Shown: positions 1 through 9,527, numbered from the stretch's first letter. The stretch is DNA of 64,000 nt from Duganella sp. Root336D2 (GCF_001425005.1 NZ_LMDB01000003.1:264-64263); one strand, 5' to 3'. The notes: generated by a model not told the origin, from the letters alone. Numbers and translations are program-made.

Positions 1-62
1 CCGCTCTTGCGCCAGCGCGCTACTCGCTCCCGCCACAGCAATTCCCGTTCAGTGTTTGACAT
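1..62 (-). CDS. tnpA: IS66 accessory protein TnpA, N-terminal fragment
   Basis: An ATG at 62-60 on the minus strand, preceded by a GGAG about eight bases upstream, opens a frame reading MSNTERELLWRERVARWRKS to the window edge. This is the typical N-terminus of the small IS66 accessory protein (first ORF of the tnpA-tnpB-tnpC set). Only about 20 codons are visible. The protein is needed for efficient IS66 transposition together with TnpB and the large DDE transposase TnpC, which would lie outside the window. Confidence 0.75.
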   Translation of the reverse strand, partial: MSNTERELLWRERVARWRKS

Positions 63-137
63 CCCCATCTCCAAAGTAAAAATCAGAGTATGGCTTTGCA
101 AATCACGCTTTCACAGGTGGAACGACTGCACGCTTAC
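1..137 (-). mobile_element. One end of an IS66-family insertion sequence (truncated by window edge)
   Basis: Read on the minus strand, the element begins at 137 with GTAAGCG, the hallmark terminal sequence of IS66-family inverted repeats. It is followed 75 bases later by the start of a TnpA-type accessory ORF. The insertion lies inside an RHS gene: the RHS frame runs into the repeat and stops at the TAA contained in GTAAGCG. The flanking host bases 138-145 would be one copy of the 8-bp target duplication typical of the family; the other copy and the rest of the element lie outside the window. The assignment is from sequence pattern and family knowledge. Confidence 0.8.
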
Positions 138-1405
138 GTTCCAAGCGGGTCAGTTACCGTTCGGCTCGTATCGCTTGGATAGGAAAAGGAATGTCGGTCC
201 GCGCCGCCTGCGTGCTCAGACGAAAGCGTCTTTGCATAATCGTCATAAGCGATGGTTGCATAACGATTCGCATTTTCATCCGAAACGCCAGTTAAGAAAT
301 AGCGGTTTCTTGGATCTTCGTAATGATACACGCGCGTAGTTAGCAGCGTACCCATCGCATCTTTCACCAAAACCGAGGTTAATCGCTCCGTTCCGGGGAT
401 GAGGGTGCCAGGTGATATGGCGGAGAGATCGTATTGATACTGCACGGTGACATCAGGTCCGATTATGGAATCAATAACATAATCGTTGTTCCAAACGACT
501 TGCCACGTCCTTCCGAATGAATCAGTAATTGTTTGCAAATGGTTATTTGCGTCATAAGTAAAAAATTGCCCTACCCCCTCCTTGCTGAAGGAGCTCACCA
601 ACCTATAGCGGCTGCCAGTTATCTTATTGAAATAGTCTATCCGTCCAGATGCATTTCTGTGAGCGAATTCACCACCCAAAGCATTTGGTCGCGTGAGGGT
701 CCCCGAATTTATTGTTTGGTCATAAGCCCCATCTGAACGATGAGTGAACACAACAAAGCTTCCGTGATCGCCTTGTACGTAAACTTGGAAAGCGTCGTCT
801 CCTGGACCGCTCGATGTCTCTAAAGTACGGTCAAAATCAAACGACCAGCCAACCCCAAGTGAGCCTGGCCGCACGGTTGTCGAGCGGTAAATACGGGCTA
901 TTTGAGGTGAATCTTGAGACACGCCAAGGGGATCGGATTCTGTGCGCACTTGATCTCCTGTCGCCACAACTACAGGATCGCCCTGAACGTATCCTGGCTG
1001 GGTGGCTGAACAGGCAAGCGGTGAAGGTGGTTCGGTAATTTTGGTGCAGACCCCCGGCCAACGGACGACATAACCTGATGCACACTCAAGGTAGGTCGAT
1101 CCGTACCAATTCACTCCACCTACGTTTAAAAAATGAGGATATTTGCAGTCGTACCAAACAAGTGTTGGGTGTCGGCGCATTTCCAGGAGATCCGTTCCCA
1201 TGTGGTTACGCGCCGTCAACTGGCAGGCAGTAACCGGGTCAGGAGCGTAATTGCCGCTACCGGGTGCCAGATACCACCACCCTAGCGTTCCTTCCGGCAA
1301 CTGTGCGAATGCGTTTTGTCCGACGGCGATTAAACTCACAACACAAATTGCCAATCTTTTGGCGATACGAATCAGCGCCTGCATATAGATTTTTTCGGCA
1401 CGCAT
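134..1405 (-). pseudogene. RHS-repeat protein, N-terminal part, interrupted by IS66
   Basis: About 420 residues remain of an RHS/YD-repeat protein; such proteins usually exceed 1,000 residues. The ATG at 1405 is chosen because a GGAGAG sits five bases upstream; the longer frame from 1420 would overlap that site. The N-terminus carries a signal peptide (hydrophobic stretch with an AFA-type cleavage site near residues 30-35). From about residue 130 there is a DUF6531-like entry domain with the phrases VVVATGDQV and GVGWSFDFDR, then RHS strands such as FFTYDANNHLQTI and VTDPLGT. No PAAR motif is seen, so it looks Sec-exported rather than VgrG-loaded. The frame leaves homology at 138, where the IS66 end begins. 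The RHS core and any toxin tip are missing, so it is probably non-functional. Confidence 0.8.
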
Positions 1406-1810
1406 AAGCTCTCCACACATGAATAGATTCAGCAGATACGGTGATTCGGCTCAGCAACTACATTTAGAATAGACAGCAAAAACATGGGGATTCTCACCAA
1501 TAATCACAGCTGCCGAGTTATTTTCAACATCCTCTCGGAGAATTGAGTGACGGGTGCTCGGTGACAAGGGGTTACTGCAGAAATGGTCAACTCGACATTG
1601 TGGATTTGATGCGACAGTGTCCGTGCCTCGGCTTGAAGGCTGTTAATCCTCAACTTGAGTGCTCAAAGTACGGAATTCAGCGAGGTTCCAGAATAGAGAT
1701 GGGAAAGCCTTGGAGTTCTAGCTCCTTGGCGCCGAACTACAGGAGTGCTGACAAATCTGCCTTGTAAGATGAATTCGAAGCGATTCAAAAGGCCTTGGCA
1801 TCGCGCGACT
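1406..1810. other. Intergenic stretch without a supported gene
   Basis: About 400 bases lie between the RHS start and the 3' end of the zinc-ribbon gene. Short open frames here have no ribosome binding site and no protein-like composition. Promoter elements for the RHS gene probably lie in the first 150 bases, but none could be assigned with confidence. Confidence 0.4.
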
Positions 1811-2353
1811 CTAAAGGTGCTGTCTTACAAGGCGGCAGCGACGCCCGATGAGTGACGCGACCTCTTGGACCAACCGCTCTTTGATCGTCCAGTTCCAGAA
1901 GCCGAAACCCAAATTTCCGAGTGCCCACGGAACATCGAAATGCCACGCCCCAATGCATTGTTCAACGCCACATGCTGGACACTTCATCGCGCTCTGGTCA
2001 TCCCCTGCGTGCCATGCACCTACAGCGTCACTCCACGGAAGGATGTCGGGTTCGTGACGCGTTCCGCATGCGGGACACACCAGCGCGTCAATGCCTTGCC
2101 CCCCGGCGTCGAACACGCGGCGGCCAATCGCAATCTCCAGCCCGCACTGCGCGGGCCTCGTCTGAAAAGTCAGGTCGGCATCCCATTTGTGGGCCCAGGC
2201 ACGACTCCACATCTTGTTGCCACGCGAGGAAGCCACCGCATCCGGCAGGATGATCTTCTCCTGCACGAACCAATTTATGACCTGGTCCGCCAAGGTCGCA
2301 GCCTCTTCCAGCGACACATCCAACACCACAATCCAATCCACACTGTCGCTCAT
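1811..2353 (-). CDS. Conserved hypothetical protein with two CPxCG zinc-ribbon pairs
   Basis: 180 residues. The ATG at 2353 is preferred over an in-frame TTG at 2380. Two cysteine pairs, CPACGTRHEP and CPACGVEQC, suggest a zinc ribbon in the second half, flanked by tryptophan-rich segments (GAWHFDVPWALGNLGFGFWNW). The N-terminus (SDSVDWIVVLDVSLEEA) forms a predicted alpha/beta module. It has the look of a family of uncharacterised proteins sometimes mislabelled as sugar-transport ATPases; it lacks Walker motifs, so that label would be wrong. It sits beside RHS and T6SS genes but runs divergently from vgrG, so any link is inference only. It appears complete. Confidence 0.6.
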   Translation of the reverse strand: MSDSVDWIVVLDVSLEEAATLADQVINWFVQEKIILPDAVASSRGNKMWSRAWAHKWDADLTFQTRPAQCGLEIAIGRRVFDAGGQGIDALVCPACGTRHEPDILPWSDAVGAWHAGDDQSAMKCPACGVEQCIGAWHFDVPWALGNLGFGFWNWTIKERLVQEVASLIGRRCRLVRQHL

Positions 2354-2564
2354 CCCAGGCACACCAAAAAAGGTTGGCAATCAGCCAACAATACCATACC
2401 CAGCGGGGATTGAAGCGTCGCCGATAAACAGGCGCGCACGATTGAAAAGTTGCGAATCTAAGAAACATTAGTCCATTTATAATGTATTGCTTTTTTTGTA
2501 CGCTTGAGTGACTAGCAACTTGCTGCGTTTCCCGCACTCCAGCGCTTCGCCAGGATTTTTGCCC

Positions 2565-5315
2565 ATGAAACTGAACAGTTTGCCAAACTCGCTCGCGGGG
2601 TTGCTGCCGCTCGGATCGTTGGCCGGTACCAGCCGGCCGATCCGTTTGCGCTTGTCGGACACACAGGACGATCTCCTGCTGGTCAAACACGTAAGCGGTT
2701 CGGAAACCGTCTGCGGCGGCATCGAATACAGGCTGCTTTGCGTCTCCATGAAGGCCGGCCTGCCGACCAAGCAGTTCATCGCCCTGCCAGCCGAAGTCCA
2801 GTTCGTCACCGACAGTGGCGACTTGCGCTCCGTGTGCGGCATTGTCGCCGAAGCCGTCGAAGGTCAAAGCGATGGTGGCCTTGCCACCTACCAGTTGGTC
2901 ATCCGCGACGCGCTGGCAATCATGGAACTGCGTACGAACACGCGTGTATTTCGCAACGCCAGCGAGATCGACATTACCCAGATGCTTCTAAGCGAATGGT
3001 GCCAGCGCACGCCCATGATGGCCCGTGCTTTCGAATTCGACCTCGGCCAGTTGCGCGACTACCCACCGCGCGAATTCACCATGCAGTACAACGAATCGGA
3101 CGCACAATTCTTGCGGCGCCTCTGGAAGCGGCGCGGCATCGCGTGGTTCATCCGTCCCGGCAAGGCGAGCGGCGACTGTAATGGCGGCGTTCCGGCGCAT
3201 TCGCTGGTCTTGTTCGACGACGCGACGTCGCTGGAGAAGAATGCCGCCGGCACGGTGCGCTACCATCGCGACGACGGCACCGAAGCCCGCGACAGCATCA
3301 CTGCCTGGCATGCTGTGCGCTCACTGCGGCCTGGAAAGATCAGCCGTCAGAGCTGGGACTATGCCGGCGGCCAGATGTCGGTAAGCGACGAGTCAGGACG
3401 CAACAACCAGGGCGAATGGGGAGACCAACTTGCGGCAATGCTGGCCGACTACCTGGTGGACGTGCCGCATGCCGGCGATACCAGTGCCGACTACAGGAGC
3501 CTCGGTACCCTCCGGATGCTGCGCCACGAGTACGAGTCGAAATGCTATCGGGGCGAGAGCGGCGTGCGCGACTTGTGCATCGGCCAATGGATTGCGGTGA
3601 CCGGGCATGCCGTGATCGATGCCCACCCTTCCGAAGAACGCGAGTTCATCATCACCGAGTTGCACATCGATGCGGCAAACAACCTGCCCAAGGCCCTGAA
3701 CGACAAGGCGCGCCGTCTGTTCGCCGTAAACCGCTGGCATGGCGCATTGGAACAGGCCAGCGAGGAACGCGGCGTGCGCTATACGAATCACTTCACTTGC
3801 GTGCGGCGCGGCACCGCCATCGTTCCGGCCTACGATCCGCGCATCGACCTGCCGCGGACCGAGGCGCAGAGCGTGATCGTGGTCGGCCCGCCCGGCGAGG
3901 AGGTGCATTGCGACGAATTAGGACGGGTGAAGATCCGCTTCCCGGCCTATCGGCAGGAAGACCATGCCACCGGCGCAGGCGCTTCTGGCAGCGACCGCGA
4001 TTCGGCATGGGTGCGCGTTGCCGGCACATGGGCCAGCCGCCAGTGGGGCACAATCTCTCTGCCGCGCGCCGGGGATGAATGCATCGTCACCTTCTTGGGC
4101 GGCGATCCAGACAAACCGATCATCACCGGCCGCGTGCATGGCGGGACCACACCACCGCCGACCTTCAGCCACGCTGGAGGGCTGCCCGGAAACCGCTACG
4201 TTTCCGGGATCAAAAGCAAAGAGGTCCAGGGTGCGCGTTACAACCAGCTGCGTGTTGACGACACGCCCGGCCAGATCAGCGCGCAGCTCGCGAGTGAGCA
4301 CGGGCATAGCGAACTGAATCTCGGCTACCTGACCGATCCGCGCTACAACGGCGAGGGCCGCCCGCGCGGTGAAGGCGCGGAGCTGCGCAGCGACCACGCC
4401 GTCGCAATCAAAGGGGCGCAAGGTGTCTACATCAGCGCCGATGCGCACTTGCGCGCTGCCGGCCGCCAGCTGGAACGCGATGGACTGACCGGCTTGGCGG
4501 ACGCCTTGCAGAGCATTCAGCAGCAACTGGCCGAACTGGCCGGCACGCATCACGCCGATGAAGGCGATGGCAAGCCCTTGGCGCAGCTGATTGGCCACCT
4601 GAAGCAATGGGAAAAAGGCAGCAATACCGACGGCGGAAAGGGCGATCCCGCCGGCGGTCTGCCCATCGTCGCGGTGAACGCGCCGGCCGGCGCAATCCTG
4701 GGTAGTTCCGACAACATCGTCATCGGCGCCCAAACGCACGTGGACGTGGTGAGCGTCGGAAATACGCAGGCTTCGGCGGGCCGCAATTTGCTGCTTCGTG
4801 CCGGCCAAAGCGTGAGCGTGTTCGCGCATAAACTGGGCATGAAGCTGATTGCCGCCGCAGGCAAGATCGAAATGCAGACCCACCAGGACGATATTGAACT
4901 GACCTCGGCAAAAAAGATCGTGCTGTCGGCCGCTGAAGAGATCGTGATCCAGGCGCCGAAGGTCCGCATCGTCAGCCAGGGTGCGCAGTCAGCATATGGA
5001 GGCGGCGCCCTCACCCACCAGCTCAGTGGTGCTTACACAGTCAAGTCTGCCACGTTCGCGCATAGTGGGCCTGGCGACGCCACTCCCCAAGCCCTGAATC
5101 TCCCGAAGAGCACCGTCAAAGCTGACGAAAAATTCATCGTCCGCTACATCGGCAGTAACGCGCCGGTAAAAGGCGCGTCTTACATCATCAAACTGAACAA
5201 CGGCAATGTCATCAGCGGAAAAACCAATGCCGAAGGCGAGACGGAGCTGAGTAAAGAGGAAGAAATGCTCATCGCCGACATTGAAGTCCTTGACGACGCC
5301 AAATCAACGAACTGA
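2565..5315 (+). CDS. vgrG: Type VI secretion tip protein VgrG with C-terminal extension
   Basis: 916 residues from the ATG at 2565, which has an AGGA upstream; an in-frame GTG at 2508 would add 19 residues. VgrG trimers form the spike of the T6SS needle and carry effectors. Visible in order: gp27-like base (MQYNESDAQFLRRLWKRRGI), gp5-like OB fold (DELGRVKIRFPAY, SAWVRVAGTWASRQWGTISL, GGDPDKPIITGRVHG), the DUF2345 region with its beta-helix (GYLTDPRYNGEG to IVIQAPKVRIVSQG), then about 100 residues resembling a transthyretin-like carrier domain ending near VLDD. Such C-terminal domains usually recruit the adjacent effector. The lipase gene begins three bases after the stop, so cargo and carrier are co-transcribed. 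No T6SS baseplate or sheath genes are in this window, so this is an orphan vgrG cluster. Confidence 0.95.
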   Translation: MKLNSLPNSLAGLLPLGSLAGTSRPIRLRLSDTQDDLLLVKHVSGSETVCGGIEYRLLCVSMKAGLPTKQFIALPAEVQFVTDSGDLRSVCGIVAEAVEGQSDGGLATYQLVIRDALAIMELRTNTRVFRNASEIDITQMLLSEWCQRTPMMARAFEFDLGQLRDYPPREFTMQYNESDAQFLRRLWKRRGIAWFIRPGKASGDCNGGVPAHSLVLFDDATSLEKNAAGTVRYHRDDGTEARDSITAWHAVRSLRPGKISRQSWDYAGGQMSVSDESGRNNQGEWGDQLAAMLADYLVDVPHAGDTSADYRSLGTLRMLRHEYESKCYRGESGVRDLCIGQWIAVTGHAVIDAHPSEEREFIITELHIDAANNLPKALNDKARRLFAVNRWHGALEQASEERGVRYTNHFTCVRRGTAIVPAYDPRIDLPRTEAQSVIVVGPPGEEVHCDELGRVKIRFPAYRQEDHATGAGASGSDRDSAWVRVAGTWASRQWGTISLPRAGDECIVTFLGGDPDKPIITGRVHGGTTPPPTFSHAGGLPGNRYVSGIKSKEVQGARYNQLRVDDTPGQISAQLASEHGHSELNLGYLTDPRYNGEGRPRGEGAELRSDHAVAIKGAQGVYISADAHLRAAGRQLERDGLTGLADALQSIQQQLAELAGTHHADEGDGKPLAQLIGHLKQWEKGSNTDGGKGDPAGGLPIVAVNAPAGAILGSSDNIVIGAQTHVDVVSVGNTQASAGRNLLLRAGQSVSVFAHKLGMKLIAAAGKIEMQTHQDDIELTSAKKIVLSAAEEIVIQAPKVRIVSQGAQSAYGGGALTHQLSGAYTVKSATFAHSGPGDATPQALNLPKSTVKADEKFIVRYIGSNAPVKGASYIIKLNNGNVISGKTNAEGETELSKEEEMLIADIEVLDDAKSTN

Positions 5316-5318
5316 GAA

Positions 5319-7013
5319 ATGACAGAGAACACACCAACACGAGAAGTCCGATCTGAGTACGATGGCCAGACTGTGCGCGCGAAGTCCGTGCTGTCCCCGG
5401 AAGGCTTTCCTGTGCGCGCACTTGTCAAACTCTACCCAAAACGCATCATCCCGATCGTCTTTATTCCCGGAATCATGGGAACAAACCTTCGCGTGAAAAA
5501 TGGAAAGGGGCATGCGTGGCGGCCACCAAATGGCAAACTGGCAGGTCTCGTCCAAGTTATCCAATACCTGGGCAAAGACGCTGCTGCCAGGAAGAAGGTC
5601 CTGCATCCAGATCGGGTCGAGGTCGATGCTGACGGTCCTGTCGGCCTAACCAGCAAGGTTGAGAAGCAATTAAAGGGGGCGCCGGACCTCGATCCTGAGA
5701 AGTTGGCACGCCTGTTCGGATGGGGAGAACTCCATCGCGACAGTTACGGACGTATCCTGAATACCCTTCAGGAGCGTTTGCACGACATATTGAAGATCGA
5801 CGGCACTCCCGATGATGCCTGGGTACAGCTGGTTCTGGAGCAGCAAAAAATCCATCAGTTCGGTGCGGAAAAGTCGTTCGAGGAAATCACGCCCGACGAC
5901 TTGAAGAGATTTGCCAACGCTGCGTATCCTGTGCACGCCGTTGGCTATAACTGGCTGCAATCGAACAACGTCTCCGTCCTTCGACTGGTCGAGAAAATCG
6001 ACGCAATTACAGACTTCTACAAAAGCACGTTGAACAAGGACTGCGAGAAGGTAATCCTAATCACCCATTCCATGGGTGGTTTGGTGGCGCGGGCGTGCAC
6101 GCAGTTGCAAGGCAAAAGCGACAAGGTATTGGGTGTCCTACACGGTGTCATGCCCGCCATCGGCGCACCTGCAACTTACAAACGTATGCGCGCGGGTTTT
6201 GAAGGCGTTGAACAAGTTCTCCTGGGCCGCAATGCCGCGGAAGCCACAGCGGTCTTGACGCAAGCTCCTGGCCCAATGGAGTTGCTCCCGACTGCAGAGT
6301 ATCAGGCAAAGCTGCCTGGTGGCGCCCAACATTGGCTGCGAGCGCACTACAGCAGAGAAAAGATTCCCGAGAACGAGGTAACGTCCTTCCTTGGGCAGGG
6401 CGATCCATACGATCAGGTTTATCTGAACAAGGCCGATTGGTGGCGCCTAGTCAAATCGGAATTAATCAACCCTTTAAACGAAGACCGCTCCACTGAACGC
6501 AATCAGAGCACTTCCTCCACGACAGACGCGGACTACGCGGACCCCGACTTTGCAAACTATTCGAAAGCGCTGCTTGTCGCGCAAGAGTTTCATAAACGGA
6601 TAAAAGGGCAATACCACGAAAACTGTCATGCATACTATGCAGCGGACACCGCCCAATCGGCGTGGGGCGAAGTACGCTGGGCAGCCAAAACCGCCGTTCC
6701 CGACTTCGTGCAAGGTGAGTTGATCCACGATGATTTGAATGGTGCGGTGAAAGTGAAATTTGGCGAGCAGATATGTGCACTGGAAATTGCAGGTCCCGAC
6801 ATACCTGGCGATGGCACCGTGCCTGAACTATCCGGCCAGGCGCCTAAGCCATTCGTGAGACAAATTTTCCGGCACGAGGGTAAGCGGAAAGGCCACGTAA
6901 GTTATGACCATCAAGGCAGCTACAGCAACGACCTAACAGCAGGCCTAACGCTATATTCGATCGTCAAACTGACGCTGAACTCCGGGATCTTAGACGAGGT
7001 TAATAATGCTTAG
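5319..7013 (+). CDS. T6SS phospholipase-type effector (alpha/beta hydrolase, PGAP1/Tle4-like)
   Basis: 564 residues. An oxyanion-type strand (PIVFIPGIMGTNLR, about residue 48) is followed by the nucleophile elbow ITHSMGG, placing the catalytic Ser near residue 251. A late DGTVPE supplies a candidate acid and KGHVSYDHQGS a candidate histidine. This arrangement fits lipases of the PGAP1/LCAT type, which includes the Tle4 class of antibacterial T6SS effectors. It starts three bases after vgrG and overlaps by eight bases the next gene, a Tli4-like immunity protein. That gene order supports a secreted membrane-lipid-degrading toxin. It has no signal peptide, as expected for T6SS cargo. The THSxG elbow, in place of GHSxG, is a variant. 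Assignment to Tle4 rather than Tle3 is inference. Confidence 0.85.
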   Translation: MTENTPTREVRSEYDGQTVRAKSVLSPEGFPVRALVKLYPKRIIPIVFIPGIMGTNLRVKNGKGHAWRPPNGKLAGLVQVIQYLGKDAAARKKVLHPDRVEVDADGPVGLTSKVEKQLKGAPDLDPEKLARLFGWGELHRDSYGRILNTLQERLHDILKIDGTPDDAWVQLVLEQQKIHQFGAEKSFEEITPDDLKRFANAAYPVHAVGYNWLQSNNVSVLRLVEKIDAITDFYKSTLNKDCEKVILITHSMGGLVARACTQLQGKSDKVLGVLHGVMPAIGAPATYKRMRAGFEGVEQVLLGRNAAEATAVLTQAPGPMELLPTAEYQAKLPGGAQHWLRAHYSREKIPENEVTSFLGQGDPYDQVYLNKADWWRLVKSELINPLNEDRSTERNQSTSSTTDADYADPDFANYSKALLVAQEFHKRIKGQYHENCHAYYAADTAQSAWGEVRWAAKTAVPDFVQGELIHDDLNGAVKVKFGEQICALEIAGPDIPGDGTVPELSGQAPKPFVRQIFRHEGKRKGHVSYDHQGSYSNDLTAGLTLYSIVKLTLNSGILDEVNNA

Positions 7014-8382
7014 AGCAGGAGAAAAGTTAGGCCAACGGATTGCAACAACGATACTGCTAATGGTCGTGACTGCACAAGTGAGCGCCGCCCCGATTGGACT
7101 TCGCAAGGATCAAATGATGGACACAACAAAAAAAGATAGCTGGACCACGCACTGCATTGGCCGATTTCTAATCGATCTTCCCGCAGAAGCGGACTATGTT
7201 GGCGGAAGTTATGACTATGCCTTTGCGACTCTTGAACGCAAGCCTATGGGGTTCGACGAGTTCAATCAAGAAGTCAGTTCATTTGAAAAGCGACTCAAGG
7301 ATACCAAGCATAAGTCAGGGTCCTCACTTCTGTTGAAAAGCACCGCGCCAGACGAGAACACCCGTGTTTTCGGCTATTGGGACAGTGACTATCAGCATAT
7401 CGCCGTAGATATTGCCGCTTATCGCTGGCTTAGCGGCCAGCGATACCTGCTTCATAAAGGAGCCGATCCGGGTAGGATGGAAAATGCCGTTGTTCGGATG
7501 GGAACTATGGTCTCCAAGCTTCAGGCAAGGGGATTGGACGCACCTTCGGTACCTGGCTTTTGCGTTGAGCAAGCAGTCTTCGCTGATGGCGGCACGAGCG
7601 GGAACGAGAGTCTGAACATCCGATTTCGGCTCAAGCAGCACCGCGACATCGTCGTTGACCTTTCCACTAATCTCAACGCTGGAGCTCCGCCTGAATCATT
7701 GTTATCTCGCAAGCCAAGCGTTTTCAGCGCCTTAGGAATTCTAGGTGCGACCCTCGGTGGAGTTCGCAATATCAAAGAAGGTAACCGAACGGTTGCTGGG
7801 AATCCTGGCCAAGAATGGCTAATGAAAGCTCCAAATGACCATGGCCAGCAGGCCCACCTGTTCACTTGGGAAGCGCCGGGATTGCAAGGCGATGAGCTTC
7901 ATCCCCAGATACGCATCGACCTTCAATCAGGTAATTCCGACGGTGGATTGGACCCTCAGCCGATTAGCCTAACTGACGAGAAAATGCTCGATCTGTGGGA
8001 AAGGATCCTGAATTCGCTGCGTCTTCGGCCAACAGATGAAGGCAAAGGCAGTCCAGGCGAAAAGCCATCACCGCGGGCTGATTCCGGCAGTCCGGTACCG
8101 CTAGGTGAACTTGCGCGAACCGGAGTGGTTTGCCCGCAGACCGGGTATTGGCAATGCCCCGATCGTGACGTGCATGGTAGCCCCCGTCTCTTCCAGCAAG
8201 GCGAAACAATGCCTCCCGCAGTCATCCAGCGTGACCTGTCTTTCATCGAACGTTTAAAGGGCGCCAACGCCCAAATCGACACCAATACCGTCTGGCGACT
8301 GGTGAAATATGCCGAAGTCCCAAGCAGCCTGGAGGCACCAACGTTACTGGACGATCGCGGCATGCTATCGAAAGAGACTTGA
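7006..8382 (+). CDS. T6SS lipase immunity protein, Tli4-like
   Basis: 458 residues. A signal peptide (IATTILLMVVTAQVSAAP, cleavage near residue 28) targets it to the periplasm, where a lipase immunity protein must act. The N-terminal module (WTTHCIGRFLIDLPAEADYV) and the following FEKRLKDTKH region match what I know of Tli4_N. The middle (GFCVEQAVFADGG, LNIRFRLKQHRDIVVDLSTN) matches Tli4_C. A further C-terminal module of about 100 residues after a PGEKPSPRADS linker contains CPQTGYWQC and FQQGETMPPA. Its start codon lies inside the last codons of the effector gene, so toxin and antidote are translationally coupled. Function is inferred from family and context. Confidence 0.8.
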   Translation: MLRAGEKLGQRIATTILLMVVTAQVSAAPIGLRKDQMMDTTKKDSWTTHCIGRFLIDLPAEADYVGGSYDYAFATLERKPMGFDEFNQEVSSFEKRLKDTKHKSGSSLLLKSTAPDENTRVFGYWDSDYQHIAVDIAAYRWLSGQRYLLHKGADPGRMENAVVRMGTMVSKLQARGLDAPSVPGFCVEQAVFADGGTSGNESLNIRFRLKQHRDIVVDLSTNLNAGAPPESLLSRKPSVFSALGILGATLGGVRNIKEGNRTVAGNPGQEWLMKAPNDHGQQAHLFTWEAPGLQGDELHPQIRIDLQSGNSDGGLDPQPISLTDEKMLDLWERILNSLRLRPTDEGKGSPGEKPSPRADSGSPVPLGELARTGVVCPQTGYWQCPDRDVHGSPRLFQQGETMPPAVIQRDLSFIERLKGANAQIDTNTVWRLVKYAEVPSSLEAPTLLDDRGMLSKET

Positions 8383-8499
8383 GCATGCCTAATGTCGTTC
8401 GCCTAAATGACCCCACTTCCCACGGCGGCACCGTAGTTATGCGCAACAAACTGTGAATTGTGTGCTGAGCTACTTGCGCCTTTCGAAGGGCTTATCTCC

Positions 8500-8898
8500 C
8501 TAACGGATAGCGAAACCGCGTAAGAACGAAACCAACCAGTCGCGCCTTGACAGCCTAGTATATGTCGTCAGCGGGAAGCGCTCGTCCCAAGCAGACAGAA
8601 AAACATGCAGTGCGATCCCTGCCAACATAGGGAGACTGGCCACGCAGATTTCGGCGAGAGCGGCCACGCATGCACTCAGAAACCCTCCCGCGATCCCGTC
8701 ATCCGCCAAATGGCCGTACATCCATGCAAACGTTGGCACGTAATACTCCCCATGCGTGATCAGGAAGCCGATCACACAAGAAGCGATGAACTGCCAAGGA
8801 AAGATCACGCCATTCTTCACATCGTCTTGGGCTAAGAACGCAATCGCTGTTGCGAGTGCAACGGCGATGGTACAAATGATCGTCAGCGAAATATTCAT
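8500..8898 (-). CDS. Hypothetical membrane protein, about four transmembrane segments
   Basis: 132 residues from the ATG at 8898, preceded by AAGGTG; an upstream GTG overlaps that site and is less likely. Hydrophobic segments cover roughly residues 3-22, 34-50, 70-90 and 92-108, with a charged, arginine-rich tail (RLSRRDWLVSFLRG). It runs convergent to the immunity gene. I do not recognise the family. It could be a further immunity-like membrane protein, but nothing in the sequence shows this. Confidence 0.5.
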   Translation of the reverse strand: MNISLTIICTIAVALATAIAFLAQDDVKNGVIFPWQFIASCVIGFLITHGEYYVPTFAWMYGHLADDGIAGGFLSACVAALAEICVASLPMLAGIALHVFLSAWDERFPLTTYTRLSRRDWLVSFLRGFAIR

Positions 8899-9212
8899 GA
8901 ACGGCACCTTATTTCTTGGGGCTAGCTCTTACTCCGCATCGCCAGGACCCAGGTATCGGCACAGGAACGGAAAGAGGAACACATGTACAGCCAGTATCGC
9001 TGTTTGGAATCCAGTACATTTCGATTGCTGTAGGTTCACAAAAGGGTCAGTTCCGTACGCATCGATGTGGGGAACTCCGACCTTCTTCACCACTTCCGTC
9101 CTTCCCGAACTATGCGCCCGATCAATGACCGCCGACTTTACTACGTCGGATTCAAGCATGCAGCTGTTAGCGTTGAACCTATGGGAATGACAATATTCTC
9201 TCGCTGGTGTAG
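8899..9212. other. Stretch without a firmly supported gene
   Basis: The promoter of the minus-strand membrane protein should lie here. A 76-codon minus frame (8929-9159) ends in a hydrophobic segment (TAILAVHVFLFPFLCRYL) and lies 30 bases upstream of that gene. It lacks a ribosome binding site and may be a decayed gene. The plus strand leads into the pseudogene that begins at 9213. Confidence 0.35.
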
Positions 9213-9527
9213 TTCGCTTCGCTTCAATACTTTTCCATCGGACGCCGTGACAACGCAGCCAGTATTCTCGAACCGAAAGACGTCTCTGGCGCCACGCTCA
9301 GCCGACGCTCCAGCACCCTGTTTTCCGATGAAGCCGATGGCACCTTCGATGCACAGCATAAGCGCCAGTTCATGGCCATGAAGCGCGAGGTACTCCGCAT
9401 CGGGGGCTACCGCCAGGAGTACTTCATTTCGCACACACAGGAGCTGAGTGAAATGGCGGACGCTGTCATTGATCTCGACCAATACGCCGTCGATGCGGCC
9501 TTCTCAGCAACGCAAGCAGTCCACTAG
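9213..9527 (+). pseudogene. 3' remnant of an SMC/SbcC-like ATPase
   Basis: A 104-codon open frame after a stop at 9210-9212 has no start codon until deep inside. It contains phrases typical of the last part of Rad50/SbcC-like or phage recombination ATPases: SRRSSTLFSDEADGTFD (position of the D-loop/Walker B region), KREVLRIGG, then FISHTQELSEMADAVIDLDQ, where ISHT corresponds to the H-loop histidine. The N-terminal Walker A half is absent. This looks like the tail of a mobile-element gene left after deletion. The family name is inference from motifs. Confidence 0.45.

Noticed and set aside
1543..1767. A 74-codon plus-strand frame between the RHS and zinc-ribbon genes
   Set aside because: No ribosome binding site and no domain-like pattern.
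9141..9482. A 113-codon minus-strand open frame
   Set aside because: It is antisense to the plus-strand ATPase remnant, whose FISHTQEL and DEADGTFD motifs make better sense; it also lacks a ribosome binding site.
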